DNA of 64,000 nucleotides from Acetobacter orleanensis (GTDB taxonomy: Bacteria; Pseudomonadota; Alphaproteobacteria; Acetobacterales; Acetobacteraceae), in the NCBI RefSeq assembly GCF_001581005.1, contig NZ_LHZV01000064.1, positions 62,001 through 126,000 on the forward strand, read 5' to 3'. The notes below the pieces were generated by a model. The model did no database searches. It was not told the DNA's origin and saw only the letters and a program-made list of their open reading frames with translations. The translations under genes were made by a program, and so were the position numbers. Every line of letters starts with the position of its first letter. Within the stretch, counting starts at the first letter, position 1. Positions 1 through 9,281 of this stretch are shown piece by piece.

Positions 1-714
1 CTTGAAGACATCCGGATGCGCTTTTTCAATTTCATCCAGCAGCACCACGGCATCGGGCTTTTCCTTCAGGCCGCCGGTCAGCTTTCCGTAGGTGTCGGAA
101 CCCACATAACCTTTGGGGGAGCCAAAAAGCTGGGTGGCGGCATGCGGGCTGCTCATTTGCGTCATGTCAAAATGTAGCAGGGGGCGCTCAAGCTGGCGGG
201 CCAACTGTTTGGCAAGATAGGTTTTGCCGGTGCCGGGGGGGCCAGCCAGCAGGAAAATCCCGACCGGCTTCCCCCGAACCTGCAACGCCAGACGGCGGCG
301 GAGCTGGGTGGCAATATCCTCACAGACCTGATCCTGCCCAATCACGCGCGCGCGCAGGTTGGCGGCCAGTTCCTCGGCATCAATCGTTGTTTCCCGCTGT
401 TCACGCGCCAGCATTTCTTCCAGCGCGTTGCGGTTGGTCAGTCTGGCAAGAACGTCCATCATCCATCCCCGTCGGCGTAACAGGCCTTTGCGTGCGAGTC
501 GCTCAGCACGAGTTTCAAATAATAGCCCCCCGATTGTCAGGAGCCCGCCAAAAGTAGCCAGTACGGGCCAGGCAGGCGCACACCACTCCATAAAGTGGGT
601 AAAGGAGGCTAGCGAGAGATGCAGGCTGATGGCCATCTGGACGCTGGCGAGCACCAGAAAGATAACCATCATCAACGGCATCAGCCGGTTGAGAGCCGGG
701 AGAAGGCCTTTCAT
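1..714 (-). CDS. Membrane-anchored AAA+ ATPase of the Clp/HSP100 type (3' end beyond left edge)
   Basis: Partial gene: 238 residues from the ATG at 714 are visible and the rest lies outside the window. Two hydrophobic stretches (about residues 12-36 and 46-66) precede a basic linker and an AAA+ domain starting near residue 122. Walker A GPPGTGKT is at 158-165 and Walker B VVLLDE at 223-228, followed by KAHPDVF, as in the AAA_2 (Clp) group. Soluble ClpA/ClpB proteins start with a Clp-N domain instead, so this looks like a membrane-tethered remodeller or unfoldase. Its ATG overlaps the stop of the upstream gene (ATGA), so the two are translationally coupled. The substrate is unknown. The AAA+ assignment is secure; the biological role is not. 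Confidence 0.8.
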   Translation of the reverse strand, partial: MKGLLPALNRLMPLMMVIFLVLASVQMAISLHLSLASFTHFMEWCAPAWPVLATFGGLLTIGGLLFETRAERLARKGLLRRRGWMMDVLARLTNRNALEEMLAREQRETTIDAEELAANLRARVIGQDQVCEDIATQLRRRLALQVRGKPVGIFLLAGPPGTGKTYLAKQLARQLERPLLHFDMTQMSSPHAATQLFGSPKGYVGSDTYGKLTGGLKEKPDAVVLLDEIEKAHPDVFK

Positions 715-1304
715 TGTGCAATCACCGTCAGGCCAAGTGTGTCGCCCTGATGCATAATGGGCAGAGCCTGCGGGCCAAACATGGTCACAACGCCACTCCC
801 TATCCCGACAATGCCGGGGTCTGATGAGGGAATGATATCAACATTTCCGCTAACTGTAATGGGCAGAATGAGCACGGTCGGTTTAGGCTGGAGCAGCACC
901 GTCTGGCGTGTCGTGCCACAGAGAACAGTCACGGTGCCGCCCGCGCCGGTGGCATCAAAAATTGGCATGGCTACCAGTCGGAGCTCCCGTCTTTTCACGC
1001 CTGCCAGAATGTCGGCTTTTTCCTTTTCGGAAAAGCTGGTCATGGCCAGAGCCTCTTCGGCTTTGTCCTGTGAAATCAAGGAAAACTGCACACCGGGGCG
1101 TGGTTGGCTTGAACCCGTAGTCTGGTCAGTGCTGCCTCCAGCAAGAGGGGCTGTGGTGTTGCCGTTGTCTGAGTCTGCATAATGATAGCCAGCTCCGGCC
1201 ACCAGAGCGCAGGTTGCCAGCGCGACCATGATGAGGCGCAAAGGAGAGGATTTTTCCTCTTTTTGGGGCTGTGCCTTGTATGCGGGGTCAGGCGAATGAG
1301 TCAT
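711..1304 (-). CDS. Single-pass membrane protein of unknown function, coupled to the AAA+ ATPase
   Basis: 197 residues. A charged N-terminal tail of about 22 residues is followed by one membrane segment (about 23-43), then a Gly/Thr/Ser/Gln-rich linker and a C-terminal domain from about residue 75 that is rich in Val, Ile and Gly and probably beta-structured outside the cytoplasm. I do not recognise the family. The stop overlaps the start of the AAA+ ATPase gene, so the two proteins probably work together, for example as a membrane platform and its motor. That is inferred from gene order only. The ATG at 1304 lacks a strong ribosome binding site. Confidence 0.6.
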   Translation of the reverse strand: MTHSPDPAYKAQPQKEEKSSPLRLIMVALATCALVAGAGYHYADSDNGNTTAPLAGGSTDQTTGSSQPRPGVQFSLISQDKAEEALAMTSFSEKEKADILAGVKRRELRLVAMPIFDATGAGGTVTVLCGTTRQTVLLQPKPTVLILPITVSGNVDIIPSSDPGIVGIGSGVVTMFGPQALPIMHQGDTLGLTVIAQ

Positions 1305-1437
1305 GGACTAATCAGACATATCCACGCGGAAAAGCGCAAGGGCTGAGGCCGCAGCAAAAGCGGGAAAAAGGGATAAGTCTGATTAATTTCTTTTTCACGA
1401 ATTCGGAAGTGTGCAGCAAGCGACTCTCACTCTGCTC

Positions 1438-1466
1438 TTGCAGCATGGCGGTGTATCCCCTACATG
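1438..1466 (+). promoter_or_regulatory. Possible promoter of the rimP-nusA-infB operon
   Basis: TTGCAG (1438-1443), a 17 bp spacer and TACATG (1461-1466). The -10 match is weak (3 of 6). A transcript starting near 1473 would have a leader of about 55 nt ending in the terminator-like hairpin at 1503-1528. An inverted repeat ATCCCC/GGGGAT overlaps the -10 region. Tentative. Confidence 0.25.
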
Positions 1467-1502
1467 GGGGATCATCCTTTCATTGAATTCAGAAATTTGG
1501 GG

Positions 1503-1528
1503 GGTGGCCTTGACGGGCCGCCTTTTTT
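1503..1528 (+). terminator. Terminator-like hairpin just before rimP (candidate attenuator)
   Basis: GGTGGCC (1503-1509) and GGCCGCC (1516-1522) form a 7 bp stem with one G-U pair around a 6 nt loop, followed directly by six T (1523-1528). The preceding gene diverges on the minus strand, so only transcripts begun in the rimP leader would meet this terminator. That makes an attenuator plausible. Leader attenuators before rimP-nusA have been proposed in enterobacteria (rimP leader); whether this is equivalent is inference. Confidence 0.6.
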
Positions 1529-1531
1529 GCA

Positions 1532-2116
1532 TTGGACGCTGATCTGCCTGCCCATTCCGGCCTTGAGGCCCGGCTTGTCGCCCTTGTGGCGCCAACGCTG
1601 GAAGACATGGGCTATGAAATTGTCCGCATTGCGGTACTGGGGCGTGAAAGCCCGACCGTGCAGATCATGGCGGACCGTGCCGATGGTTCCCTGATCAATG
1701 TGGACGACTGCGAACGTATCAGCCATGCCGTAGGCGCTGTGCTGGATGTGGAAGACCCCATTCCGGGAGCGTGGACGCTGGAAGTCTCCTCTGCGGGAAT
1801 CGACCGGCCGCTCACCCGTGCCAAGGACTGGAACCGCTTTGCCGGGCATCAGGCCAAGGCGGAAGTGCTGGTGCCGATTGATGGCCGCCGCCGGTTTTCC
1901 GGTGTTGTGCTTGGGGCGGAAGATGGTATTGCCCGGCTGCGGCTGGATGATGGCACCGAGGCCGCCCTGCCGCTGGAGGAAATCCGGCGCGCAAGACTGG
2001 TCCTGACAGATGCCCTGATTGAGGCGAGTGCGCAGATGGCGCGCCCGGTCGAGACGGGTGAAGAAGAAAAGAGCAAGGTCGGGGAAGAAAATCCGGCCGG
2101 GCGCAAGTTACACTGA
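1532..2116 (+). CDS. rimP: Ribosome maturation factor RimP
   Basis: 194 residues. RimP binds the free 30S subunit and helps late 16S/S12 assembly in the cytoplasm. The family pattern is clear: an N-terminal domain with the [14 protein letters not shown] segment, the [20 protein letters not shown] segment and the SSAGIDRPL motif, then an SH3-like C-terminal domain. The start is TTG at 1532. The frame is closed by a TGA at 1511-1513, and the next starts would cut into the first conserved helix. There is no Shine-Dalgarno sequence, because a terminator-like hairpin occupies that position. It is the first gene of rimP-nusA-ylxR-infB-rbfA, with a Glu/Lys-rich tail and 30 nt to nusA. Confidence 0.93.
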   Translation: MDADLPAHSGLEARLVALVAPTLEDMGYEIVRIAVLGRESPTVQIMADRADGSLINVDDCERISHAVGAVLDVEDPIPGAWTLEVSSAGIDRPLTRAKDWNRFAGHQAKAEVLVPIDGRRRFSGVVLGAEDGIARLRLDDGTEAALPLEEIRRARLVLTDALIEASAQMARPVETGEEEKSKVGEENPAGRKLH

Positions 2117-2146
2117 TCAAGCCGCCTGCTTTGGAGAGCTGAGAGT

Positions 2147-3679
2147 ATGGATACCTCTGTTTCCCGTCCTGAACTGCTGCTGGTTGCAGATGCTGTCTCA
2201 CGCGAGAAAGGAATCGAGCGTGAGGAAGTTCTGGAGGCCATGGAACAGGCCATCCAGAAGGCCGGTCGTGCAAAATACGGGCACGAAAAAGATATTCGCG
2301 CGACTATTGACCGCCGGACCGGGGACGTACGCCTCTCCCGCTGGACGGAAGTTGTCGAGACGGTAGAAAACGAAGAAACCCAGATCCTGCTGGCGATTGC
2401 CAGCAAGTTCCAGCCTGAGATCAAGGCGGGTGAATATCTGGTTGATCCGCTGCCGCCGATTGATTTCGGTCGTATTGCCGCCCAGACCGCCAAGCAGGTG
2501 ATTGTCCAGCGCGTGCGTGAATATGAGCGCAAGCGCCAGTATAATGAGTTCAAGGATCGCGTAGGCGAAATCATCAACGGCACCGTCAAGCGGACTGAGT
2601 ATGGCAACCTGATGGTTGAAATCGGGTCCGCGGAAGCGCTGCTGCGGCGTGATGAGCTGATCCCGCGTGAAAGTTTCCGCAACTCGGACCGTGTGCGCGC
2701 TTATATCTATGACGTGCGTGACGAACCGCGTGGCCCACAAATCTTCCTCTCCCGTACGCATCCGGCCTTTCTGGCCAAGCTGTTTGCGCAGGAAGTGCCG
2801 GAAATCTACGATGGCATCATCGAGATCAAGGCCGTGGCGCGTGACCCCGGCTCCCGTGCGAAAATGGCTGTTATTTCCCGTGATGCGTCCATTGACCCGG
2901 TCGGTGCCTGCGTTGGGATGCGTGGCTCCCGCGTGCAGGCTGTTGTGGCCGAATTGCAGGGTGAAAAAATCGATATCATCCCATGGAGCCCGCAGGCTGC
3001 TACCTTTGTGGTGAACGCCCTTGCTCCGGCTGAAGTCAGCAAGGTGGTGATGGATGAGGAAGCAGGCCGCGTTGAAGTCGTGGTGCCGGACGAGCAGCTT
3101 TCTCTGGCTATCGGGCGTCGTGGCCAGAACGTGCGTCTGGCCAGTCAGCTAACCCGCTGGGATATTGATATTCTGACGGAAGCCGAAGAATCCGAACGCC
3201 GTCAGGAAGAATTCCGTCGTCGGACCAACCTGTTTGTGGAAGCGCTGGACGTTGATGACGTCATTGCAGGGCTGCTGGTCACAGAAGGATTCCACACGGT
3301 TGAAGAACTGGCCTATGCTGACCCGGACGAACTGATCGGGATCGAAGGGTTTGACGAGTCGGTCGTTGCAGAGCTGGTTCAGCGTGCTGAAGGGTATCTG
3401 GTGCGTCAGGAAGAAAACCTTGATGCCAACCGCCGTGAACTTGGTGTGACGGACGATATTGCCAATCTCGGGGTCTTCACAAACCAGATGCTTGTGACGT
3501 TGGGTGAAAAGGGTGTAAAAACCCTTGACGACCTCGCGGACCTTGCTGGTGACGAGCTTGTCGAGATTCTCGGGTCCGATGCCATTGAGGAAGAGGCTGC
3601 CAATGAAATCATCATGGCGGCACGTGCTCACTGGTTTGATGGAGAAGAGGGTAAGCCTTCCGATCAGGACGAGGGCTAA
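2147..3679 (+). CDS. nusA: Transcription termination/antitermination factor NusA
   Basis: 510 residues. NusA binds RNA polymerase and nascent RNA and modulates pausing, termination and antitermination. Domains in order: N-terminal RNAP-binding domain (about 1-130), S1 (about 135-200), KH1 and KH2 (about 230-345, with GACVGMRGSRVQAVV and LAIGRRGQNVRLAS), then two helix-hairpin-helix acidic repeats to the C-terminus. The architecture with two C-terminal repeats matches proteobacterial NusA. Start ATG at 2147. It lies between rimP and ylxR in the classical operon order. Confidence 0.97.
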   Translation: MDTSVSRPELLLVADAVSREKGIEREEVLEAMEQAIQKAGRAKYGHEKDIRATIDRRTGDVRLSRWTEVVETVENEETQILLAIASKFQPEIKAGEYLVDPLPPIDFGRIAAQTAKQVIVQRVREYERKRQYNEFKDRVGEIINGTVKRTEYGNLMVEIGSAEALLRRDELIPRESFRNSDRVRAYIYDVRDEPRGPQIFLSRTHPAFLAKLFAQEVPEIYDGIIEIKAVARDPGSRAKMAVISRDASIDPVGACVGMRGSRVQAVVAELQGEKIDIIPWSPQAATFVVNALAPAEVSKVVMDEEAGRVEVVVPDEQLSLAIGRRGQNVRLASQLTRWDIDILTEAEESERRQEEFRRRTNLFVEALDVDDVIAGLLVTEGFHTVEELAYADPDELIGIEGFDESVVAELVQRAEGYLVRQEENLDANRRELGVTDDIANLGVFTNQMLVTLGEKGVKTLDDLADLAGDELVEILGSDAIEEEAANEIIMAARAHWFDGEEGKPSDQDEG

Positions 3680-3704
3680 GAGGGTACTTCGGGCCTGACG
3701 AACA

Positions 3705-4358
3705 ATGAGTGGTGATTTGCCCGAAGCGTATGATGATGAGAAAGGTCCTCTGCGGCGTTGTGCAGTCACGCGCGAGCAGGGGCAGCCCTCCCAGATGATA
3801 CGGTTTGTGGTGTCACCCTCTGGTGTGGTGGTGCCGGATCTGGACGCGCGTCTTCCCGGTCGGGGAATATGGTTGAGCGCGCGGCGGGATGTGTTAGAAC
3901 AAGCCCGCAAACGTGGTGTGTTTGCACGCGCCGCGCGGTGTCAGGTTACGGTGCCGGAGGATCTGCCTGCTCAGGTGGAGGTAGGTCTGCACCGGCGGAT
4001 GGTGGAACTTCTTGGGCTGGCGCGGCGTGCCGGGCAGTCCATAAGCGGTTTTATGAAGGTGCGGGAGTGGGTTACACAGCGTCGTGCTGGTGTGATTGTT
4101 CACGCATCGGATGGAAGCAGGGATGAACTTGGGCGGCTCCTATCGGGTGCTCGGGACCTTCCTGTGGTTGAGGCGCTTTCGACAGAAGACCTTGCAAAGG
4201 TTTTCGGGCGGGAGCGAGTTGTGAATGCGGCGCTGGCGGCCGGGGTTCTGGCCTCGCGTCTGTGTTGTGAGAATAAGCGTTTTTCGGGGGTTGCTGATGG
4301 CGGCTCCCGGGTTCGTCGGACCTTTCCGGCGGATGGGTGTGAACAGGCGGGTCAATGA
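3705..4358 (+). CDS. ylxR: YlxR family RNA-binding protein with C-terminal L7Ae-like domain
   Basis: 217 residues. The N-terminal YlxR (DUF448) domain (about 16-95) has the RRCAVTREQ and [11 protein letters not shown] motifs. It is followed by an L7Ae/Gadd45-like segment (about 100-190: [21 protein letters not shown]). In many bacteria these are two proteins (YlxR and YlxQ); in Alphaproteobacteria the fused form is common. The likely role is RNA or nucleoid binding linked to translation; the exact function is not established. The stop overlaps the infB start (ATGA), so it is coupled to IF-2. The last ~25 residues are basic and not conserved. Confidence 0.85.
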   Translation: MSGDLPEAYDDEKGPLRRCAVTREQGQPSQMIRFVVSPSGVVVPDLDARLPGRGIWLSARRDVLEQARKRGVFARAARCQVTVPEDLPAQVEVGLHRRMVELLGLARRAGQSISGFMKVREWVTQRRAGVIVHASDGSRDELGRLLSGARDLPVVEALSTEDLAKVFGRERVVNAALAAGVLASRLCCENKRFSGVADGGSRVRRTFPADGCEQAGQ

Positions 4359-7042
4359 GCGAAGGCAAGGATCAGGATCAGGGCAAGGGACGTTTGTCCC
4401 TTCGACCGGCAGGGCGTTCGGAAGTCGGACGGACGGTCGATGCCGGGTCCGTGCGGCAGAGTTTCAGCCACGGGCGTTCGAAGGTTGTACAGGTTGAGGT
4501 GCGCAAAAAGCGTGGCCCCGGTACTCCTGGTGGCGCTGGTGGTCGAGGTGCCGGTGGACGGGCCGGGGGTGGTCGTACCCTGACGGCTGCTGAACTGGCC
4601 ATGCGCCAGCGTGTGCTGGTGGAACAGGCAAATGCAGCCGCTGAGGCTGAAAAGCGTGAAGCTGAACGGCGCGAGCAGGAAAAAATTCAGATCCTGTCTG
4701 CGGCGGAAGAAGCGCGTCGTCGGGAAGAAGACGAAAAGCGCGCCGTTGAAGAACAGGCTGCGGCACAGGTTGCTGCGGAAGAAGCCGAGCGTAAGGCTCG
4801 TATCGACTCCATCAAGCCGATTGAGTCGAAAGGCCCTGTTGTATCGGCCACGCCGATCCCCGGAGAAGTCACGCTTGCTCCGCCGGTCAGCCGCCTGAAG
4901 CCTCTGGCTGAACGCGCCATCATGCCGGCGCGTCCGCTTAAGCCGGCAACGCCGCGCCCGCAGCCTGCTGCGAGTGCTGCGACTACTGATGAAACATCCG
5001 CTGCCCAGACTCTGCGTTTGCGTGGTCGTGGTACCGAAGGGGAAGATGAACCCCGTCGTGCGCCCGCGCGCCGTCCGGGTGGGGGTGGCGCTGGTGCTCC
5101 GCCAAACCGCAAGAGTGCTAGCCCGCGTAAAGGGGATGCTGGACGTCGCGCAGGCCGGATTGACGTGCAGGCCGCGATTGAAGGGGATGATGACAAGACG
5201 CGTTCACTCGCATCTGTCCGTCGCCAGCGTGAGCGTGAACGCCGTCAGGCTGAACTCGAACGCCTGCGCGCCGATCAGGTCCGCGTGGTGCGTGACGTTA
5301 TTCTGCCGGAAACCATCACTGTACAGGAACTTGCCAACCGTATGGCGGCCCGTCAGGGTGAAGTCATCAAGGCGCTGATGAAAAACGGCGTTATGGCAAC
5401 TGTCACGCAGAGCATTGATGCTGATACGGCTGAACTGATCGTGGAAGAATTCGGCCACCGTGTGCGCCGTGTTTCTGAAAGCGACGTTGAGCTGGGCATT
5501 GAAGGCCTTGATGATCAGCCCGAAGAGCTGAAGTCTCGTCCGCCAGTTGTGACCGTTATGGGCCATGTTGACCATGGTAAAACCTCTCTGCTTGACGCGC
5601 TGCGCACCACGGATGTGGCCGCAGGGGAAGCGGGTGGCATTACCCAGCATATTGGCGCGTATCAGGTAACGTTGAAGTCCGGTGCGAAAATCACGTTCCT
5701 TGATACCCCCGGTCATGAAGCGTTTACCGCCATGCGTGCCCGTGGCGCGTCCATTACGGACGTGGTGGTGCTGGTGGTGGCAGCGGATGACGGCGTGATG
5801 CCGCAGACGATTGAAGCCATCAAACACGCCAAGGCTGCGAATGCGCCGATTATCGTGGCGATCAACAAAATCGACAAACCGGGTGCCAATCCGGAGCGTG
5901 TGCGGCAGGAATTGCTGAACTACGAAATTGTTGTGGAATCCATGAGCGGTGATGTGCAGGACGTTGAAGTGTCCGCCACTAAGCGTATGGGTCTTGAGCA
6001 GTTGGAAGAAGCCATTCTTCTGCAAGCCGAGATTCTGGACCTGAAGGCAAACCCGGATCGGTCTGCTGAAGGTGCGGTGATTGAAAGCCGTCTGGATCGT
6101 GGGCGCGGTTCTGTGGCCTCTGTGCTGGTGCAAAAAGGCACCCTGCGCAAAGGTGACATTGTTGTGGCCGGGTCTGAATGGGGCCGTGTGCGTGCGTTGA
6201 TTGATGACCGTGGTCGTCAGGTAACAGATGCAACACCGTCCATGCCGGTGGAAATTCTGGGCCTGACAGGCGTGCCGTCTGCCGGTGCACCGTTCGTGGT
6301 TGTGGAAAATGAAAACCGCGCCCGTGAGATTTCCGAGTTCCGTCAGCGGAAGCTGAAAGAGCATCAGGTTGCTGGTCAGGTTGCCGCGCGCGGCACGCTG
6401 GATCAGATGCTGGCGCGTATTCAGGCTGGTGAGCAGAAGGAAGTCGCGGTTCTTATCAAGGCCGACGTGCAGGGCTCTGCTGAAGCTATTCAGACAACGG
6501 TCCTTAAGCTGGCGCATGAAGAAGTCGCGGTGCGGGTGCTCAACGCAACGGTGGGGCAGATCACGGAAAGTGATGTGCAGTTTGCCAAAGCGTCTGATGC
6601 CATCATCATTGCCTTCAACGTGCGTGCCACGGCGCAGGCCCGCACACTCGCCCAGCGCGAAGGTGTGGAAATTCGCTACTACTCCATCATCTATCAGGTG
6701 GCGGATGACGTGGAACAGCTGGTGCGCGGCAAGATTGCGCCCAAGCATCGCGAGAAGTTCCTGGGTTATGCCGAAATCCGTCAGGTTTTCGATATTACCA
6801 AGGTCGGCAAAGTGGCCGGGTGTTACATTACGGAAGGCGTGGTCAAGCGCGGCTGTGGTGTGCGTCTGCTGCGTGATGGCGTGGTGATCCATCAAGGTGA
6901 TCTGAGCCAGTTGAAGCGCTTCAAGGACGATGTGAAAGAAGTGGCCAAAGGCTACGAATGCGGTCTGTCTTTTGCGGGGTATAATGACCTGCGCGAAGGC
7001 GACGTGGTCGAGTGCTTTGAAAGCGAACTGGTGCCTGCATGA
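4355..7042 (+). CDS. infB: Translation initiation factor IF-2
   Basis: 895 residues. This GTPase delivers fMet-tRNA to the 30S subunit and promotes subunit joining. It has a long, low-complexity Ala/Glu/Arg/Pro-rich N-terminus (about 1-310), an IF2_N domain (about 310-370), then the GTPase with G1 [12 protein letters not shown], switch region [11 protein letters not shown]3 DTPGHEAF and G4 NKID. Domains II, III and C2 follow. The length is usual for Alphaproteobacteria. It overlaps ylxR at its start and rbfA at its end by ATGA, so the three genes are translationally coupled. Confidence 0.98.
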   Translation: MSEGKDQDQGKGRLSLRPAGRSEVGRTVDAGSVRQSFSHGRSKVVQVEVRKKRGPGTPGGAGGRGAGGRAGGGRTLTAAELAMRQRVLVEQANAAAEAEKREAERREQEKIQILSAAEEARRREEDEKRAVEEQAAAQVAAEEAERKARIDSIKPIESKGPVVSATPIPGEVTLAPPVSRLKPLAERAIMPARPLKPATPRPQPAASAATTDETSAAQTLRLRGRGTEGEDEPRRAPARRPGGGGAGAPPNRKSASPRKGDAGRRAGRIDVQAAIEGDDDKTRSLASVRRQRERERRQAELERLRADQVRVVRDVILPETITVQELANRMAARQGEVIKALMKNGVMATVTQSIDADTAELIVEEFGHRVRRVSESDVELGIEGLDDQPEELKSRPPVVTVMGHVDHGKTSLLDALRTTDVAAGEAGGITQHIGAYQVTLKSGAKITFLDTPGHEAFTAMRARGASITDVVVLVVAADDGVMPQTIEAIKHAKAANAPIIVAINKIDKPGANPERVRQELLNYEIVVESMSGDVQDVEVSATKRMGLEQLEEAILLQAEILDLKANPDRSAEGAVIESRLDRGRGSVASVLVQKGTLRKGDIVVAGSEWGRVRALIDDRGRQVTDATPSMPVEILGLTGVPSAGAPFVVVENENRAREISEFRQRKLKEHQVAGQVAARGTLDQMLARIQAGEQKEVAVLIKADVQGSAEAIQTTVLKLAHEEVAVRVLNATVGQITESDVQFAKASDAIIIAFNVRATAQARTLAQREGVEIRYYSIIYQVADDVEQLVRGKIAPKHREKFLGYAEIRQVFDITKVGKVAGCYITEGVVKRGCGVRLLRDGVVIHQGDLSQLKRFKDDVKEVAKGYECGLSFAGYNDLREGDVVECFESELVPA

Positions 7043-7509
7043 GCCGTCGCAACGGATCAGGCGGAGCAGGGAATACGGGACCGGCGGGATATCTCGCCGG
7101 TCTTTCTCCTTTAGGGCCATCCCAGCGCCAGTTGCGCGTGGGGGAGGAAGTGCGGCGTGTGTTGGCGGAACTTTTCGCCCGTACCACATTCCGGGACCCG
7201 GATTTGGCGGATGCCACGGTAACGGTCACGGAAGTGCGGCTGTCACCGGATTTTAAACACGCGACAGTTTTTGTGGTGCGTCTTGGCCGCAGTGATATTG
7301 ATACGCTGCTGCCTGCCCTCAAACGGGTCTCACCATGGCTGCGCACACAGATGTCGCACAAGTTGCGTCTGCGGGCAGCACCGGAACTGCATTTCCAGCC
7401 AGACACCACGCTGGATGTCGCCATGCATATGGATTCTCTGCTGAAATCTCCAGATGTACAGCGGGATCTGACAGCCAAAGAGTTGAATGAGGAAGAGCCG
7501 GAAGACTGA
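7039..7509 (+). CDS. rbfA: Ribosome-binding factor A
   Basis: 156 residues. RbfA binds helix 1 of 16S rRNA during 30S maturation and is needed at low temperature. The KH-like core (about 25-135) has [33 protein letters not shown] and a [10 protein letters not shown] segment. A Gly-rich N-terminal extension and an acidic C-terminal tail flank it. The start ATG overlaps the infB stop. It is the last gene of the rimP operon; a hairpin with a T-run overlaps its 3' end. Confidence 0.95.
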   Translation: MSRRNGSGGAGNTGPAGYLAGLSPLGPSQRQLRVGEEVRRVLAELFARTTFRDPDLADATVTVTEVRLSPDFKHATVFVVRLGRSDIDTLLPALKRVSPWLRTQMSHKLRLRAAPELHFQPDTTLDVAMHMDSLLKSPDVQRDLTAKELNEEEPED

Positions 7510-7530
7510 CCTTCTGGTTCTTCAGCTTTT
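7492..7530 (+). terminator. Probable terminator of the rimP-rbfA operon
   Basis: GAAGAGCCGGAAG (7492-7504) pairs with CTTCTGGTTCTTC (7511-7523) over 13 bp including two G-U pairs, followed by AGCTTTT. The left arm lies inside the end of rbfA. The T-run is short, so efficiency is uncertain. Confidence 0.5.
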
Positions 7531-7974
7531 CCATGGCTGAACAACGGGGCGGATTGCAAAGTTGCTTTGAATCCGCACTACCCCCGGCATCCGGGAGAGT
7601 TCTTCCTTATGAATGCGTTCGTAATCTGACATGTCACGTGCTTCCACGCGGAGCAGGTAGTCGGCATCCCCAGTCATGAGATAGCATTCTTTCACGTCCG
7701 GACATTCTCGCACGCGGCTTTCAAAGCGGCGCAGGCAGTCATCCGTCTGGCGTTCCAGTGTGATCTGCACAATGACCGTGGACATGCTGTGCACCGCGTT
7801 CTTATCCACAATGGCGCGGTAGCCCTGAATAATGCCTTCCTGTTCCAGAATTTTCACCCGCCGCAAACAGGCGGACGGGGAGAGCCCCACTTTTTGCGCG
7901 AGCTCGGCATTGCTGATGCGCCCATTGTGCTGAAGGTGGCGTAAAATCGAGTCTGTCAGCCGGTCGAAGATCAT
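7522..7974 (-). CDS. Lrp/AsnC family transcriptional regulator (probable regulator of alr-dadA)
   Basis: 150 residues from the ATG at 7974. The longer open frame upstream has no family support. An N-terminal winged helix (about 4-60, with LSPSACLRRVKILE as recognition helix) is followed by a RAM/Lrp ligand-binding domain (about 65-140, with VKECYLMTGDADYLLRV). Members bind amino acids and regulate amino acid metabolism as dimers or octamers. It is divergent from alr-dadA with only 126 bp between them, the usual position of a local D-alanine catabolism regulator (DadR type). The target is inferred from position only. Confidence 0.9.
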   Translation of the reverse strand: MIFDRLTDSILRHLQHNGRISNAELAQKVGLSPSACLRRVKILEQEGIIQGYRAIVDKNAVHSMSTVIVQITLERQTDDCLRRFESRVRECPDVKECYLMTGDADYLLRVEARDMSDYERIHKEELSRMPGVVRIQSNFAIRPVVQPWKS

Positions 7975-8001
7975 AGGGCGATATCCTGCTTTTTTTCGCA
8001 G

Positions 8002-8030
8002 ATTATAGAGGTATATGGCAAGCTTGTCGT
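8002..8030 (-). promoter_or_regulatory. Probable promoter of the Lrp-type regulator
   Basis: Read on the minus strand: ACGACA (-35, 8030-8025), 17 bp spacer, perfect TATAAT (-10, 8007-8002), 27 bp before the ATG. It lies in the shared divergent region with alr, so autoregulation and co-regulation are possible. Confidence 0.55.
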
Positions 8031-8100
8031 ATTTTATGCGGCTGATCGACAGGATATTCCATGGGCTTTTTGCTAAAGTTTTGGAATCGGAATATTTTGG

Positions 8101-9255
8101 ATGGTTGCTGTGGCGTCTTCCTGTGCTTCTGTTTCTTCCGGCTGGCCGGCGCATCGGGCCGGGGCAGTCCTGACTATTGATCTTGCGGCCATAGCGGCCA
8201 ATTATCGCCTGCTGGATGCCAGAACGCCGGGTGCTGTCTGTGCCGCTGTGGTCAAGGCGGATGCCTATGGTCTGGGGGCTGCACAGGTGGCTCCAGTGCT
8301 GGAACAGGCTGGGGCGCGGCATTTCTTTGTCGCGCATGTGGATGAAGGTCTCGCTTTGCGCCAATGGGTTTCTCCCGCGGCGCATATCACTGTTCTGCAT
8401 GGTGCGCGCCCGGAGGCCGTAGAGGATTGTGTGCAGGCCGGCCTGCGTCCGGTTCTGAACTCTCTTGAGCAAATCAGCCAGTTACAGGAACTTGCCAAGA
8501 AGCTTGGTCGCCCTCTGGATGCGGCGTTGCAACTGGATACCGGGATGTCCCGCTTTGGCTTATCCGGGCAGGATGTCCACACGCTGGTGCAGGAGCCGCA
8601 CCGGCTGGATGGGCTGACACTCAGCCTTATTATGAGCCATCTGGCCTGCTCAGATACACCAGCTAATCCTGCAAATGCCGCCCAACTGCAAACATTGCGG
8701 GCCTATGCAGCCCAGTTACCAAAAGCGCCGCTGAGTCTGGCGGCATCGTCGGGTATTTTTCTGGGGCAGGCATTCCATCAGAATCTCGTCCGTCCCGGTG
8801 CTGCTTTGTATGGCATTGCCCCTAATACTTATGGACCTAATCCACTTGCCTCAGTTGTGAAGTTGCGTGCGCATATCCTGCAAATTCGTCACCTCTCCAA
8901 AGGTGAGAGAGTGGGATACGGGCTAACGTGGCAGGCGGATGGCCCGCGCCGCGTGGCGACCATTGCCACGGGGTACGCGGATGGCTTTGCACGGCAAGGC
9001 GCGGAAAAGGGCTGTGCATGGTTTAAGGGCCAGCGCCTGCCAGTTCTTGGCCGGATTTCCATGGATTCCATGACCGTGGATATTTCCGCTATTCCAGAAG
9101 GGCAGATTGCTGCTGATGATAGGGTGGATCTGCTGACCGATACGTACGGCGTTGATGCCGTGGCAGCAGCGGAAGGCACCATAGGGTATGAGGTGTTAAC
9201 GTCTCTTGGGCGGCGCTATCATCGCATTTACAAAAATACCCAACAGAACATCTGA
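8101..9255 (+). CDS. alr: Alanine racemase
   Basis: 384 residues. A PLP enzyme interconverting L- and D-alanine, supplying D-Ala for peptidoglycan or, with DadA, feeding alanine catabolism. The PLP lysine is in VVKADAYGLGA (K52) and the catalytic tyrosine lies in the RVGYGLTW region; GRISMDSMTVD is the conserved C-terminal segment. The start chosen is ATG at 8101; the first ~20 residues are not conserved, and a shorter start cannot be excluded. 26 nt separate it from dadA, so the two are an operon, catabolic rather than purely biosynthetic. No competing alr copy is visible here. Confidence 0.95.
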   Translation: MVAVASSCASVSSGWPAHRAGAVLTIDLAAIAANYRLLDARTPGAVCAAVVKADAYGLGAAQVAPVLEQAGARHFFVAHVDEGLALRQWVSPAAHITVLHGARPEAVEDCVQAGLRPVLNSLEQISQLQELAKKLGRPLDAALQLDTGMSRFGLSGQDVHTLVQEPHRLDGLTLSLIMSHLACSDTPANPANAAQLQTLRAYAAQLPKAPLSLAASSGIFLGQAFHQNLVRPGAALYGIAPNTYGPNPLASVVKLRAHILQIRHLSKGERVGYGLTWQADGPRRVATIATGYADGFARQGAEKGCAWFKGQRLPVLGRISMDSMTVDISAIPEGQIAADDRVDLLTDTYGVDAVAAAEGTIGYEVLTSLGRRYHRIYKNTQQNI

Positions 9256-9281
9256 ATTTTTAAAATACAAAGGTTAAGGCC

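Noticed and set aside
5204-7189. 661-codon open frame on the minus strand antisense to infB
   Set aside because: A shadow of GC-rich coding DNA: composition is His/Arg/Gln-rich, no domain is recognisable, and infB on the plus strand is certain.
8000-8472. N-terminal extension of the Lrp regulator
   Set aside because: The extension is antisense to alr and lies upstream of the promoter; Lrp proteins begin at the helix-turn-helix, so ATG 7974 is used.
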